Made by a program: the position numbers and the translations under genes. Shown one piece after another: positions 25,101 to 38,103 of a stretch of 64,000 nt of DNA. Origin of the DNA: Rhodocollybia butyracea (Eukaryota > Basidiomycota > Agaricomycetes > Agaricales > Omphalotaceae); assembly GCA_015501585.1 (NCBI GenBank), contig JADNRY010000038.1, positions 186,001-250,000 on the forward strand, written 5' to 3'. Below the pieces are notes generated by a model. The model saw only the letters and a list, made by a program, of their open reading frames with translations. It was not told the origin of the DNA and searched no databases. Every line of letters begins with the position of its first letter. Position 1 is the stretch's first letter.

Positions 25101-27035
25101 CGATGCGGTCTTTCTACAGCATTGATATTTTGAATTCTGTTTTCGCGGCGTGTAATCCGGTGCACGAGTGGGGATGGTTATGTAGTGAAAGTGATGAAGA
25201 AACAGGGAAGCTGAAGAAGGTTGCTCAGTTCATGCTTAGCCAAAAATTGGTGAGTATGCATGTCTTTCTCCTCCGAACTATGGCCCTGTTGACTGATAAC
25301 TCGCTGCTTAGATCGCGTCTGTACCTGTTTCGGTTGAAAGCGACGTTGTCGCGCTCCTTCTCCTCTATCCATCGACTTTCTTTCATGATTGTCTTCCTCG
25401 TGTCTTTGCTTCTTCTTTGGGTGAAATCACGCTCATTACTGCGCTCTATTCTTGGACTCTCAAAGCAGATGACCGTAATCGAGCAGAAAAAACGCGCAAG
25501 CCCTTTTATGACCGAATGGCTGCCGCCCGCAGCAGGAAGGACCCAAGGCTTCCCGATGCAATGTATCAAGGCGTCAAGGCGGTGGAAGGAGGACCATCGA
25601 GGTTCAAATCAGCAGTAAAACAAGTCGTACGAATGTTGGAGCTTCCGAACCAGATACATGAATACCTACGGTCAGGGCCCGATCGATCTCGGCCCTTCGC
25701 TTTATGGCCACCAAGAGACTCAGAAATCGCTAAAGGGTCCAAAATTCCAGCGAAGGTTTCTGATATTGAGGCAGAAATGTTGCTCGCTTTGTTGACGGAG
25801 TATCCGTCCACAGTTGATAAGGGGTTCTTGGGGAAAGAGCAGGATTTGAGAGTCATCTTTGCGCATGTCAGCTCTTTGGGTCTGCCCTTGGGTAAGGGGA
25901 ATATTCGGGATATACCTGGTCTTTCTAGGTACCGCCAGTCGAATGATCTCAGGTTCATCGTTTATGGATCCAGTGACGCTGTGAATCCCCGTGTCCCCAA
26001 TATTATGGATGAGATTTGGCACATAGGTGAATTATGCATTCCACTTTGTTCGACTGACAGCCGAGTTGAAGTTTTTCTTCAGGTGGTATTGTGACGTTCA
26101 CCCCAAGTGCGCTGCTGCTCGATCCTCAAGGTGTATTTCAGCGTATCCAACAACTGGAGGAGCACGAATTTTGGGTGTGCTACATATTGCCTGCTGTTAT
26201 TGGTATGGTTGTCTCCACTACGTACCATGGTAAGGAGCATATCATCCAGAAGCGCATTTCTTGCAAGGCGTTGGATCATAGGCGCGACTCGGAACAATCT
26301 CGGGGGTCCCCCATGGATGTGGACGATGAGTTTTGTGAACCTGTACGATGTACATGTGAAGGTTTTGTGTATGAATGGCTCCTGAAATTGGTTGACGACG
26401 AGTCGATTTCCGTAGTTGGCGCTCCACCTCTTCCACCTTCTGACCCTCGTCCAAATGGAACCGGATCTGTAGTTTACCGAGGTGTAGTGAGAGATGGCAA
26501 ACCACGTAGTGCTGCGGATTGGGAAAAGCTATCCGCTAGTTATTTGTCTTCTTCCTCTGCTCCCTTCTCCCTTCCCTCTCACTCACCCACTTCTCTGTCT
26601 TTCCCTGACCTGGCTAGAGATCACCCCTCCTCTCAAGACCCCCCCTTTAACAACCCCTTTGATTCCTGGATCATGGAGCTCTTTGACAACGACATGCGCA
26701 GTAGTAGCGAAAGGCTTGAGTTTTGCCTGAATGAGTTCCAGAGATTATGTGGCAACTTACCTCGGGAGGAATGGGAGGAGGTCCTGAGGAAAGAAGCTAT
26801 GAAGGACTTGGGTCGCATGCAGATCAGTCGCGGATTCAGGGAGGATTTACGACGGTTTGTGGTTTTTACAGGAACTCAAGACAGATACATTGACTCTGAT
26901 AAGGGAGGTGTAAGTGTCAGTCGCTGTTTTTCACTACCTATCGATGACCTTTTTGTTTAGTTCGAATGGGTTACACCAGACTCATTCAGGTTTCATGACG
27001 AAACTGACGAATTTGATCCTTTTGACATCGCTTGA
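22171..27035 (+). CDS. Large chromodomain protein, probably heterochromatin-associated
   Basis: The first exons (MARAKKRARIDKEEEEIFLV, EYFKQVKVDEDGEW, then YLVKWAGYDNPNDDTWEPAS, SVANCQRLLSSFWYEIG) make a clear chromodomain. Its cage positions are aromatic (F of IFLVE, W and Y of WAGY), consistent with binding methylated histone H3. Next: a Lys/Arg-rich coil, two 120 bp repeats of an acidic/basic linker (about 23026-23262), a Pro/Val/Glu-rich stretch of (Q/P)PVVEA-like units (23700-23860), a Ser/Pro-rich linker, then an unrecognised folded C-terminal region (25060-27035). That region includes GGIVTFTPSALLLDPQGVFQ, EFWVCYILPAVIGMVVSTTY and CTCEGFVYEWLLKLVDDESI. Stop at 27035. Between 24228 and 24290 the frame shifts and then returns, implying two compensating indels or an unusual intron. 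It could be two genes, but the frames and splice sites connect. Confidence 0.72.
23026..23262 (+). repeat. Two-copy 120 bp tandem repeat inside the chromodomain gene
   Basis: Each unit encodes SDDDGVFPK(I/V)V, GTKGKKPQL, a charged KK.KEKGK stretch. The copies differ at scattered positions. The repeat lengthens a charged linker and would be a site of length variation. Confidence 0.8.
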
Positions 27036-28448
27036 AATTGTTGTATCCTTTCCTAACTGAAGGAATGAGAATGAAACTCTACCTTTAGTTCGTTTTTGCT
27101 GATGCGTTTCCTTGTGTACGGCTTTGACATTGCCTATGTTTGTGACCTAGCTTCTTCAAGGCACTTGTGATTATGTCAGAGCTCTCCAGTGATCCAACAG
27201 GATCCAACACAAATTGAGTGACTGAAGCCCCAAACCCATTTAATTCACAATACAGAATTTGATGTCAGTTTACTCAATTAAGGAGGGGTGGAGAGCTCCT
27301 TCGTCTTTCAAGTTTCCAGGCCCTTTATAGTTTAATTCTGGGCTCGCTGTTTGCGACCAGTCAACAATACAAACCCATACTTCCCCCTTCCAAAATCTCG
27401 AGAGTGGAACGGTGTGTTTCTACTCGGTTTATAGGAACTATGTAATTCTAATTCTACGCAGATTCGATAATGATACACTACCACCACTCAGATGTGAGGA
27501 AGAAAGGGACAAAGCTGACTCATCCCGTGTCTCCTGACCTCTCTGACCCCTGCCACCAGAAGGTATCGGCAAATTTAATTGTTTGCATCGATGAGAGCTC
27601 TGTAAATACTAAAACTGTATGTTGTGCCGCTCTAGGGTGGCAGTGATCAACTAATCACAATGCAGAATGGCATGAACGTAGTGGAAATATACCACAGATT
27701 TATGAAAGATCGTAACCAGTTGGCCTTTTACAATAGCGGTATTGGAACGTATGCAAAACCATTCTGGTGGTCATGGAGTTATTGTGAAGCAAGCTGTCGA
27801 TCGGTTATGTACTGAGCCGTGTACTTCTATCTATCTATCTGGTGTGCTTCACATCGTTAAACAAACATTTATTACAACCAAGAACTTTGAGAAAACTCGC
27901 ATAGAGACCGATTTTTCACCCGGTTGTCCATTCGTCTCCAAGGCCTGATTCTTATACTGTCGATGTGTAGGTTGAGTTGATAACAGTCATTTTGACAGTA
28001 CTTACCAATGGTGCCATCTCACAGCATTGTTCATTGTGTACCATCACACGTACAGCATAACATAATGATAAGTCAAGGGGAGCGAGTCATGAAGACCAAA
28101 TGATTATGTAGCCTGAACATGAATAGTCAATGGAGGCACTAGTAAAATACAGTGTGGGTGGTGGATGATGAGAGCAGGAGAACAACAAAAGGAAAACAAC
28201 GAAGGTAAAAGAGAACATAAGATGATGAAAAATAAAGTAAGGTAATGTTAAAAGCAATATTATGGGATATACTAATACACTAACATTGTAAGTTCAACAA
28301 CATTCTGCTATGATATTTCAACTTGAACAGCAAAGATAGAAATGCCACATGTAGGAAGGGGAGGGTATCACACACAGAGAAACAACAGGGAATTCGAAAC
28401 CCATTGACAAGAGCGAAAAAAGGAAAAAAAATAATGATTCGAGAAAAA
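27036..28448. other. Intergenic, no gene seen
   Basis: 1.4 kb between two convergent genes (both 3' ends face it). Short frames only; AT-rich and poly-purine stretches (28150-28260), no repeat family recognised. Confidence 0.5.
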
Positions 28449-30981
28449 TTACATAGCTATGGACTGTGCTTCCATCTCAGATTGCTCCTCCGCGATTTCC
28501 TTCTCGAGTTTTTTCTTCATTGCGCTCACTAGAAAAGTCCTTGAGTGTTATTCACGTAAAAGCTGAGGAGGATGCACACCATCTCGAGAAATTTGCCCAG
28601 ACGACATCCATCCCGAAGGAAATGCGCTAACTATCTTCTGATACAACACTTTCCGGAGGCCTTGTTCACTAACTTGCATCACTGATCCTTCCAGGGTGCT
28701 ACAGTAGAGAAAATTGTCAATCACAAGCAGCCAACACAAAATGGGCAGCTACACGCACTTCTTCTCATTCTCCAACCGACAACACTCATTACTCAACAAT
28801 ACCAACTCCCACACGATTGCCTTCATGTTTTCTGTCATCCGATATTTCTTCGGTGGAGGCTGCGACTCTTTCTCTTTAGTTCCGGTCTTCTCTGCTTGGC
28901 TTGCAACGTGAGCAGCCAGTCCTGAGCCGCCTGCCCCGCTTAGAGGCGGGTGTGAAGTTGATGCAGTATAGTTTTCCTCATCAAGTCCGTCAGCATGTGC
29001 TTCGGGATCTTCGCTTGGATGTCGTGTTGTTACGCCATTGGAAGCAGAGTCTTCCCCACGGTGATCTACTGCTTTCAGTCGCTTCTGGCGTTGGTCTGAA
29101 GTTAAATGGATAAGGGAATGGGTGCGAATCGGAGGACGGAGACTTACCCCATGCAACGACACTCTTCTCCCATTCCTCTTCTGCTTTGGGGAAACCCTCA
29201 TCCGCTTGGCGTTTCAGCTCGGAAAGGAGAGCGTCTTGTCGTCCCACAAGTAATTTAGTGTGGTCAACAAATATGGTCCGCTTGATGAGTTTCTGTCGAT
29301 AGGCATGAGCACCTATTGAACGCAAAAAGAGGTCTACTTACACTCATGGTAAATTTGTTATAAGGAAATAGAGTAGGCATCAGGTTGAAAAAGTGCTCGT
29401 CATACTCGTCAAGATTGATGGCTTGTAGAGCGACGTCCGCAAGGATGGGTTTTATCCCTGGTGGGAACTTCCCTTTCTGCTCCCAGTTCTCTGCCACGAT
29501 CGCGGCTTTGAGCTTTTGAAGAGAAGCTTGAAGGTCAGGGTGGAATGATGCCTGGGACGACAGAACGTTAACAAGTTAACAGAAAATATAGAACAAACCG
29601 TACGATATCCACAATCTTCCTCTTCTTTCCCCCCTCCACTACGGTCGTGTACGACACCCTCTTTCTTTTCATCCCGAGCGTCTCTCCGCCATCGCCATAG
29701 TTATCATCAGGCCCGCCATCCCCAGTATCAGGATCAGGATCGATCCAGTTCAGTTTGCGCATTGCTGCCAAATTTCCAGTCAACGGTGCATTAAGACCTG
29801 TACCATGCAAAACTGAGGGTGAGCAGCTTTTAAGAGCCCCACTCTTCTTCTTCCCAGCTTTCGATTGCCCATTTTCGGTCCCACGTTGGTGAGAGGTAGA
29901 TGGACGCGCTCTGTCGTCCTCGTCGTCCATGAGAGCGATCGGCGCATCTTTGGTTCCTTCGAGCGAATTGCGGGAAGGCCCAGCGTCGGTGTTGATCTTC
30001 TTTGACTTTGGTTTCTTTGGTGAACTTCTGTAACGATATGAATAGAATATACGGGCTAGCTAATGACAAGACATACCGGTCCTTCATCAAAGCAACTTCT
30101 CCGGAAGAAACATAGAAACCTTGTTGTTTCGTTTGAGCAAAGAACTTTCGCTCGTCGACGGCAAGCTCAGAGTCATCGATAAAGGGATCTGAGACGTCGT
30201 AGTATTCACTTGTAGCGTTCTTCTTCTGTGGAACCTCGTAAGAAACTGTAGTTGACAAAAAAAATAGCAAATAGATACTTGCCTTCTTCTTCGGTTTATC
30301 CGTCTCTGCATGGCGGGCCTCTATTGCTTTGGCAGCCTTTTCTGCCTCGCTGTCACTGGTATCATCTTGTTTCTTCAGTACAGGAGTTGGCGGTCGCTGG
30401 CCAGTCTCCTTCGCAAGGGCGCTAATATCGACCGCATAGTTATCGGGCCCGCCAAGTGGAATCTTCAGCCTGACAGTCTGTAGTGGCGGCGGAGCAATCG
30501 GAACAGGTGACGGAGACCGAGCTTTCACTTTCGCTTTGGATTTAGGTTTTGTCGCCGCTGTGGAAGGCGGCGGAGGCACAGGTGATTCAATTTTATCGGC
30601 TGTTTGGGAGTCAGGTTTGGTGCTATTGTCGGCGTCGCTGAGCGAAGTAGGGATAGCGAGGGAATTAGAATCATGTATAGGCTCTGGTTTGACGGTAATT
30701 TGAGGTTCCTGCTCGCCGTCGTCGCCTGCGTCCGACTCCTCGCTGTCGTCATCGTCAATGACGATGACATGCTCTGGGCCTTCGCCTCCTTCTTCATCCT
30801 CCTCATCGTCTTCCTCTTCCGTTTCGCTTGCATGTTCCGCGTCGGGTGACTGGTCGTCGTCCAGGCCATTGGCGCCATTGGGTGGTAAAAGCTCAGGAGA
30901 TTGGTCTCTCTTGACATCGAGCTCATGGTCAGATAAGATGTGTGTTGTTAATACAGGCGAGGGCGCTGCGGACGAAGCCAT
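28449..30981 (-). CDS. HPC2: Hpc2/ubinuclein-type subunit of the HIRA histone chaperone
   Basis: The HIRA complex deposits histone H3-H4 outside S phase. The signature is the HUN/HRD domain: SEYYDVSDPFIDDSELAVDE, RKFFAQTKQQGFYVSSGEVA, LMKDR. N-terminal to it is a long acidic and Pro-rich region (EEEDDEEDEEGGEG, VIVIDDDDSEESDAG, LKIPLGGPDNYAVDISALAK). C-terminal is a middle domain (FHPDLQASLQKLKAAIVAEN, LIKRTIFVDHTKLLVGRQDA) as in ubinucleins, and the end MKKKLEKEIAEEQSEMEAQS at 28449. Start taken at 30981 (MASSAAPSPVLTTHILSDHE); in-frame Mets at 31005 and 31053 are alternatives. At least six GT-AG introns. About 720 residues, complete. Confidence 0.88.
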
Positions 30982-31452
30982 TCTGACATCTTGCTCCCCC
31001 ATGTACCTTCCGACCAATCTTCGCAAAGCTCCTAAAATTTCGAAAGTTGGCAAAAACGCCTATAAAACCCATCATCAGATTTATGTTTTCAAAATAAAAG
31101 AATCAATACGAACTGTAATGAATCCGAGATGAAGAGAAAAATAAGATTTTCAGTGGAGGCGGGTGTTTCTGTGGTGGGTGGTTTCAGCTGAATCTTCTCC
31201 AGTTGCAACGTAGCACCGCAATGCCGTGGAACCGGTTTCTTGGACCTGGAAGATTCCTGTTTAAGAACGTGATGGGGTGCAAAGAGTCATGTGCGAATGT
31301 CCGTACAACAGGTAAAATGCCAAGGTAGTAGGTACTATAGGGTACTATACTAAGGTATGAGATACCAGCGAGCACATAGTTTATTTAACGCATGATTACA
31401 AGTAATGTGAAATCACTCCGAATAACATACTGCATAAATACGTGAAATCCTT
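30982..31452. other. Intergenic between HPC2 and the CorA gene
   Basis: No gene seen. It holds the upstream region of HPC2 and the 3' end of the CorA gene. Near 31320-31355 a short GGTACTATA motif occurs twice. Confidence 0.4.
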
Positions 31453-34406
31453 TCACAGTTCCAAACCCAAGTCCTCTCGGGGTAACCCTGACTCCAGGTG
31501 TTCCATCTGTAACATCGGTCTGTTGGAAGGTCTTATCCTTAGGCTCGTCCCAGGACTTGGTGCAATCCAAGAAGTCCTATCCGGTGCTTCACGCTCCTTC
31601 CTCCTCCTCGAACTTCCACTAAGAGACAACGCATTCAAAAACGCCCGTAAAGGATACCAAATTTTGTGCCAAAATCTTTTCCCAAAGCTCATCGGATCCA
31701 TTCGTATCGAATTAAGTAGATCCGAGGCTGTAGTTTTTGAGCGTCGTTTGTTAGCTTGGTACTGCATCATCATGACCCAGATCGTTATAGCGGTCAGAGG
31801 GATGGCTATTGCGATATAAATCGGGAGCGTGCCGTTGCCATCATTTAGTTCCTCAATATTCATACCGAAAACAGCCTAAGACATGAAGGTCAAGTCTGGA
31901 TACGATATTGATTTAAAGACTTACGGCGATAAATGAGCCGGGCAAGAAGATCATGGTCAGGTAAGAAATCTGTTTCATAGCTAAGCGGAAAAGGATCAGG
32001 AGCTGCATTTCACAGGGAGTGTTCGTGACTTACCAGCACCGTCCCTAACGGTAGCCTCTGCCAAATCCTTCATCTGCTTACTATCCTCGATATTAACGCT
32101 ATTAAACGCCTAGAGTATCTGTTAGTCTCTCCCCACGCTAATAAAAGAACTGCTTCAACTGACCAACTCCATGACATTCCCCAGTCTATTGTTCAGCATA
32201 TCCCTCGTCATCTCCAAACGATCGATTTCGTTTAAAAGGTTCGTACATTCCTTGTGCAGCAGTCGTTCATACTCAGTTGGACCTGTTTGCAAGCGGACAT
32301 TTCGACGGGGAGGGGTCTGAGATCGTGATTGGGGGCCATGTGAGGCTTGCGGGATTGACGGTCCCGATTCCTCATTCAGCGTATCCATCGCAGGTGCTTC
32401 ATCCGTCGTATCCGGAAGCACAGGCAGTGAAGGGTCAGAATAATGCTGCCCCGTTGTCGCCAATCGACTTTCGGTGAGCAAAGATTTCTTCGTCTTAGTC
32501 TGCCTCCTTCTTGGCAGTGCACGCATCTGCGACGGAGAAACATACTTTGGACTCGAGAGCGAGTTGGATGACTGAACTAAGCCTGGGTGGGCAGTCTCCA
32601 GGACGAATTCGACGGTTTTGCGAAAGTCAATGAGGAGTTGTTCATAATGCAACAGATGCGCTCGAGTGACATGAAGCTGGTTTGTCAGGACAGTAGTCAG
32701 ATCATGATTATCCACATCTTCGTCTTGATCGGTGTTGTAAAGGGTTTGGGTTTCCTATGAAAAGACAGCTCAAGATAAATCAGGTCGGATGGGAAAAAAA
32801 CATACCAGAAAAGATACTTCCCCAACCAACGCATCAAAAACTTCATCCCAAGCATAGAGTGGATACCACAGCAGACTAAGTGCGACAAAAGTTGGGTCAC
32901 CAGAAGGGACAGTCGATGCAAAGATGTTGGACCAATACACTGAACGACCTGATACACACAAGATAAATTATCTTATTCCACGATTGAGACAGTGTCCACC
33001 TACCTGCTGCCAGCAGCCGCATATGCAGCGCAGCTGCCGAAGTCGCCTCTTCCGTATCTGACGGCATATGATATGAAATAATCGTACTCATGCCCTTGTA
33101 CGAATCCTTCACTGTGGCAGTCGAGTCGTCCGTTTCCATTCTATTATACACAGGAGCCTTATTCCCGTTGAATGTTTCATAATCCATAGGCTGCAAGTCA
33201 TCTGAGACGCGTTTCTTCCTGATGATGTGTAGGGATAGTAAGTCTGGGACGAGCTTTTTGCCTAACATGTCAACAATGGTCAGGATGGGATCCTTGGGAA
33301 ATTGTGAGACGTACTAGCGTCGTGCGTCAGCACTAAAGGAGATTCGACGTTGATCGTGAGGGGTTGCTGTAGGAAGGAGGATGACAGCATTTGAGAGAGA
33401 TCATCATCTTGACTTGTTCCCTCAATGGGTGTCCCAGGTACCGTAGTAGATGGAGCACGACCCATTCGCACAAAACTCAGTGTTAAAGTAATGTCTAACA
33501 AGAAAAGTAAGCAGTAGTAGCTATTCGGACGTTAAAACACTCACGATCTCCTTTTCCAGGGCGTGCCTGTGACTGAAATCGGGATGGGATAGAATTTAGA
33601 GACGAAGAAAAGAAGAATGGCTCGATATTGAACCTACAGCGAACGGTCAATGACATGCGGAAATCTGAGAGACAGTTAAACCAACTTTGTACCTATGGCA
33701 AACAGTCAACGGCATGCATAACCCAAATATGATGAGACGAACCAAACATTTGTAGTGCTGGGCCAGATAGATTATCGATAAAGTAAGCTCGAACACGAGC
33801 TTTCGGATGTGGCTATTGAACAGAGTTGTGGTGGATTCTAATGCAATAGAAAAAGAACACACCATTTCCTCCAAAGATTTCCAAAATATTTCATGACTTT
33901 CAGCTACTTCCTTGGAGCCTATTTGACCAGATTTCACAACATAGTCTCCTTCCGTTGAACCAATGTTATTAGCATGAAAAATGCCATCTGAAAAAACATC
34001 AAGCTTGAAGATACGGCAGCTTTGAGTCACTGCATGCCGAGCTCGTCTGTTGACGAGGTTTGCTATACCGCTGCTTTGTTGCTGCCTTTGTGTCCAGTTC
34101 GCGAATTTTGACTGCGGATAGCGTGACCAGTATGACTTGGAGGAGTTGCCTCCCTGGTTGTCAGGATGATATTCATCCTCTTCCTCGGGAAATGTAGGTT
34201 GTGGAGGAGGCCGTATCAGCGTGTTTTCATCAACCTGTTTTGTTTTGTTATTCTGAAACAAGTCAATCATCTAAGATTCGCACCTCTTCGGATGGGTCAA
34301 CCCATGGCCAAGGACCGCTTGGCGATGAGTGTCTGTATTTTGGAGGTGGTCGTGGCCGAGACCGATTGTTCCTTTCCTGAATTTTACCGATATAGTCGAT
34401 AGACAT
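31453..34406 (-). CDS. CorA-like Mg2+ transporter
   Basis: Membrane divalent-cation channel of the CorA/Mrs2/Alr superfamily. Start at 34406 (MSIDYIGKIQERNNRSRPRP). Then YWSRYPQSKFANWTQRQQQS, a soluble domain with ARVRAYFIDNLSGPALQM, FNIEPFFFSSSLNSIPSRFQ, GDHITLTLSFVRMGR, and a coiled-coil with NRLGNVMELAFNSVNIEDSK. Finally the two membrane helices: ISYLTMIFLPGSFIAAVFGM with the hallmark GMN at its end, then LPIYIAIAIPLTAITIWVMM, followed by a basic tail ending at 31453. These blocks are shared with many agaricomycete CorA-like proteins. About nine introns. The exon between LQM and FNIEP is separated by an intron of about 110 nt. Full length and intact. Confidence 0.88.
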
Positions 34407-37400
34407 TTAGAAGTCAGCGACGGATGGGTGTAAAAATTCAAGATATAATGGGGCGTGTCCGGCTGCTACAAGAGTAGAGGTTTCACGAGCGCAGGCAACG
34501 CGAGATGAGAGGCTAAAGCTGTATTTGGTGCAGCATCGCACAAATGGCCCTTGATTGACGCTAGCAGTTTGATACATATGGGCGCTAAACGTCGCACAAG
34601 CATGTCTCTTCCGAAGAAATCGGTCTTCTTGTAAGACTTCAAGCTCAAGCTTAGCTTCAGCGTTCAACGTTCAACATTCACGTTCAGCACCCGGTCAATT
34701 TCTCTCCAAAGTACTGCTTTAAGTCATTTCAACAGTTCAGCAGAGGTTTGACCTCCTCAAAGTTACAATAGTACTTTCTGCGTCATGGTCCGAGCCTCCC
34801 GCCTTTAGTGATACGGCATTATGCAGCTTCCGAGTCGCGCCCAAGTTCTACCCAAGTTACCTGCTGAAGTGGAGCATCTTCTCTAAATATTATCGCGATG
34901 GGTGCTTTTTCTGAACGGTGAAAGCCGTCTGAGATTATCAAGTCTGCCGACCTCAAGCATTCTCTTGAACAGCACCAAAGTAGAACGTGGATACCGTCAA
35001 ACGAGGACTGCATGAATAGTGCCACTCGGCACTATCGAGGATCACGGGTGTTAAAGGTATAATTTGTAGATGAGGTATCGAAGTAGTACACAGTGAACGA
35101 ACTAGTCGCACCGAAGCTATACAAGGAGGTGTGGAAATAACTGAAATTTGTGCCCAAGTTGAGCGAGGTGCCCATCGACCTCCACCAACGCGAAAAGAGC
35201 GTTTGAATGTTCACCTAAATTCGATAGAGAAAATAACAATCACCGAGCTACGAAGACTACACTGGGTGCTATATTGATTAGTGCTCCGATAGTCAGCCGC
35301 GGATTCCACTTTTGCCCATTGAGTCTCCAAGAGATCTTTGTTTCGGTGTACTTGGAGAGTGTGGGTTGGCCGGAGATAGGATAAAGAACAACTGGATTGA
35401 TAGCTGTTGTGTAGCGTTGAGCAGTAATGATATGTATGTGGAAGCTCAGGCGAGTTCTTCAAGGTGTTCTTCTAGGTAAGCCCCTCGTGATGTTGTTGAA
35501 AGTGAAATATGTACAAGGTTGCACTGGGATTCGTAGTCCGACTACTTAGGTTCATATCGCCATATATTTTTGTTTTCGAATTGCACCGAGGGATTCGAAA
35601 TATCGGAAAAATCGCACCAGCTCCGACCGTGAACTCCGACACCACCTATAAGCTCACTGAGCCACTTATCAATGATAGACCGAGGTACGCATACCACTAG
35701 CGTCTATGATTCTTTCAGTTCCTGGATTTTCTGAGAGAAATCTTCAGGTAAATCCCGATCCGAGTAATATGTTCGGTGGAATCATCATCCGATCCATCTC
35801 AATGTGCCTCGAAATCTTCATATTCCTGGCAATAACATTAAATTGGAGTCGTATCGTATCAAGCCTACGATCGCTTACTGCTTCTCCAATTCTTTCGACT
35901 TCAACTTTGACCCCGGCTTCATAGCCAAATCTAATGCAATTTATTAGAGGTTTGACATGATCAGAGTTAAGAGGTTCCGAACTACCTTAAAGACAAAGTT
36001 CAATACCAATGCGTGAGGCGCAACTTGATCGTCAATACGATACGGCTACCAGCATTTTCAGAGCAGCGAGATTCGGCTGGAAAGTCTCTAAATATTCTGT
36101 AAGAACGACGTATTCCTGGGCGTAATCAGATCGTCTGAACAAGATTGCAGGCCTATATTGATCATTAGGTGATTTTTTGAACACGGTTTTGATTCTGCTT
36201 TCAACTCGAGTCGACGGCACAAAATACTAGCCATTGCCCAGCTCGGAACCTCAGGTGCGTTTCCTGTGAGGAGTAAGGCGGGAGAAAAGGCAATAATGAT
36301 AAGCAAGCTTACATTGTTCCTCCACGTCGGACGTCCGTATAGTAAAGTTGAACAACTTAGATGTGGAATACAGATGGAGGTGTAACTGCTGGCAGTGAAA
36401 CTTGCTTTTGTTTTGGCAGAAGGTCAGTGAAAAATTCGGAAGATTCGGAACAGGCGCTCGAGCTTACAAAAGCACTGTGAGGCACAATCGTCGACTGCCG
36501 GGACCTCTTCCTCCGAGTTTATTCTCGTATCCTCCAGCAGACACTCACTCTGGGCTGATAGCTTGCAGGAACTATAATCATATTCATGTTGTTAATTTGG
36601 TGGCTTCCGTATTGCTTTGGAAGGACTCATGCGTTTTCGAAACATCGGTAGTCCAGACTCCGACTCTATGCGGACAGCTCCAGCTGACAGCCAACTTGAC
36701 CAACTCGGCACGCAAGCTCCGGTTTATTCTATCCTCTCCAGATCCTCCCGTAGACGTTGAATGGTCACTTCAAAGCGGTCCACCATTGACTGATGCTCGT
36801 CCTCTGGGCTTCTGAGCGAGCACTGTGGCCATGACCTCAAGCGCCCTAAGCGCCCTCAAGCCTCATCATGACCATTCTGTGGTGAGTCAAAGGGGCCCTA
36901 AAGTCGATTTACAGCGGGCTCAGCTCGCCGCGAGATGGCTGGGTACAAAATACCCATAAATGCATAGTTTATTGGCACATAAAAGGGAAGGTTAACCACG
37001 ATACCCGTGAAATACCATTTCAAAATCTCTGCGAGCTAGACGGCACTAGCACAATACACGTATAGGTCTCTGCAGTGTGTACCTTGGGCTATATTCAGGC
37101 TGTACACTCCTGCAACTTGGAATAGGCTGCTGTCGCATCAAAGCTGGCATGTGCAATAGCATATATATATATAGTAGTAAGATCTCCATGATGTATTTTG
37201 CTCACAATTACCCATAGATTTTGAGTCACATCTATCCAACACCATTCCTCCTCCTTCCTGTATCCCCTGAGATGGAGAGAGGAGCGCTACTCATGCTCAG
37301 TAAGAGAAAACAATAAAATGCGGGCTGTGTTCTTTGCTCGATCGGTCACCTTTTGTATCCGTCATAAGTATATAAACTTGACCTTGATGCTGGTTTCTCT

Positions 37401-37434
37401 CAGCTTGAAATCAAAGCAGCCTTCTCTTGATATC
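34407..37434. other. Gene-poor 3 kb stretch
   Basis: Many frames of 60-140 codons on both strands, none with a recognised domain. The longest is 36402-36815 (+), 137 codons, Ser/Pro-rich and without a convincing start context. A TA-dinucleotide run sits near 37160. Old duplicated or decayed genes are possible, but I cannot name any. Confidence 0.4.
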
Positions 37435-38103
37435 ATGCAGCCAAGCAGAGACCAGCAGAACTACGAATATACTACAAACTTTCTCTACTCCAATTCTGGA
37501 CGTGCTAGAATTGCGCGATTGGGATACAAGTGCTTGGAGCTAAACAAGGTTGGTTGAGTGTACAGTAAAAATTATTGCTACTACCGTCGACTCAATAATG
37601 TTATCGGTAGCTTCTTGGGCTCTGTGACACCAATGAGCCTTGGACAATCAGAGCAGACGGAGATGGGCTGCAGTATCTGTCTGTCGCGACTTTACCGTTC
37701 GATGCTGCGGTTAAGGCATATCTCTGTCTGCAGGCTCTGACGTCCCCAAGACAATCTCTGTCGTATGGTCAAATGACATTTTTGGTTACTTGTGATGTTG
37801 CTAAACTTGAAATGTAAGCCTTTGATAATACCTGGAAGAGGACTTACTAATCACGGACTACAGGTTGCTGCAAAGAGTTGTCGATTTCCTACAGAACCTC
37901 GTACAATACTTAACCGTCAGCTCTCTCAATCCAGGCATCGAAAAACAGGCAAACGAAATCTGCGAAGACTTGAGAAAAGTAATTGTCCTGAGACTAGATG
38001 TTAGTACTTATTATCTCCTTTCGCTACTCGCCTGACTGTTTTATGGATTATTCAGGACTGTTATATCAATGGGTACGATCTACAGATGTTTCGGCCTATT
38101 TAG
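37435..38103 (+). CDS. Unrecognised protein, member of a two-gene family in this window
   Basis: Exon 1 MQPSRDQQNYEYTTNFLYSN to IARLGYKCLELNK. A GT-AG intron (37555 to about 37637) precedes PWTIRADGDGLQYLSVATLP, FDAAVKAYLCLQALTSPRQS, LSYGQMTFLVTCDVAKLEM. Another intron, then LLQRVVDFLQNLVQYLTVSS, LNPGIEKQANEICEDLRKV. The last short exon DCYINGYDLQMFRPI stops at 38103. It is mainly helical by composition, with no signal peptide or membrane helix. The locus at 58090-59250 (-) has the same exon ends and the same pattern (FL.S.S...IA.LG..CLELNK; LP..VAVK...; C...K....VV.D), so the two are paralogues, which supports the gene model. An upstream in-frame Met at 37318 is possible. Function unknown. 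Confidence 0.6.

Noticed and set aside
28749..29113. Plus-strand frames over the HPC2 gene
   Set aside because: Antisense shadows; the minus strand carries the ubinuclein domains with proper splice sites.
36402..36815. 137-codon plus-strand frame in the gene-poor stretch
   Set aside because: No domain, no paralogue in the window, no splice-linked neighbours; left as unassigned.
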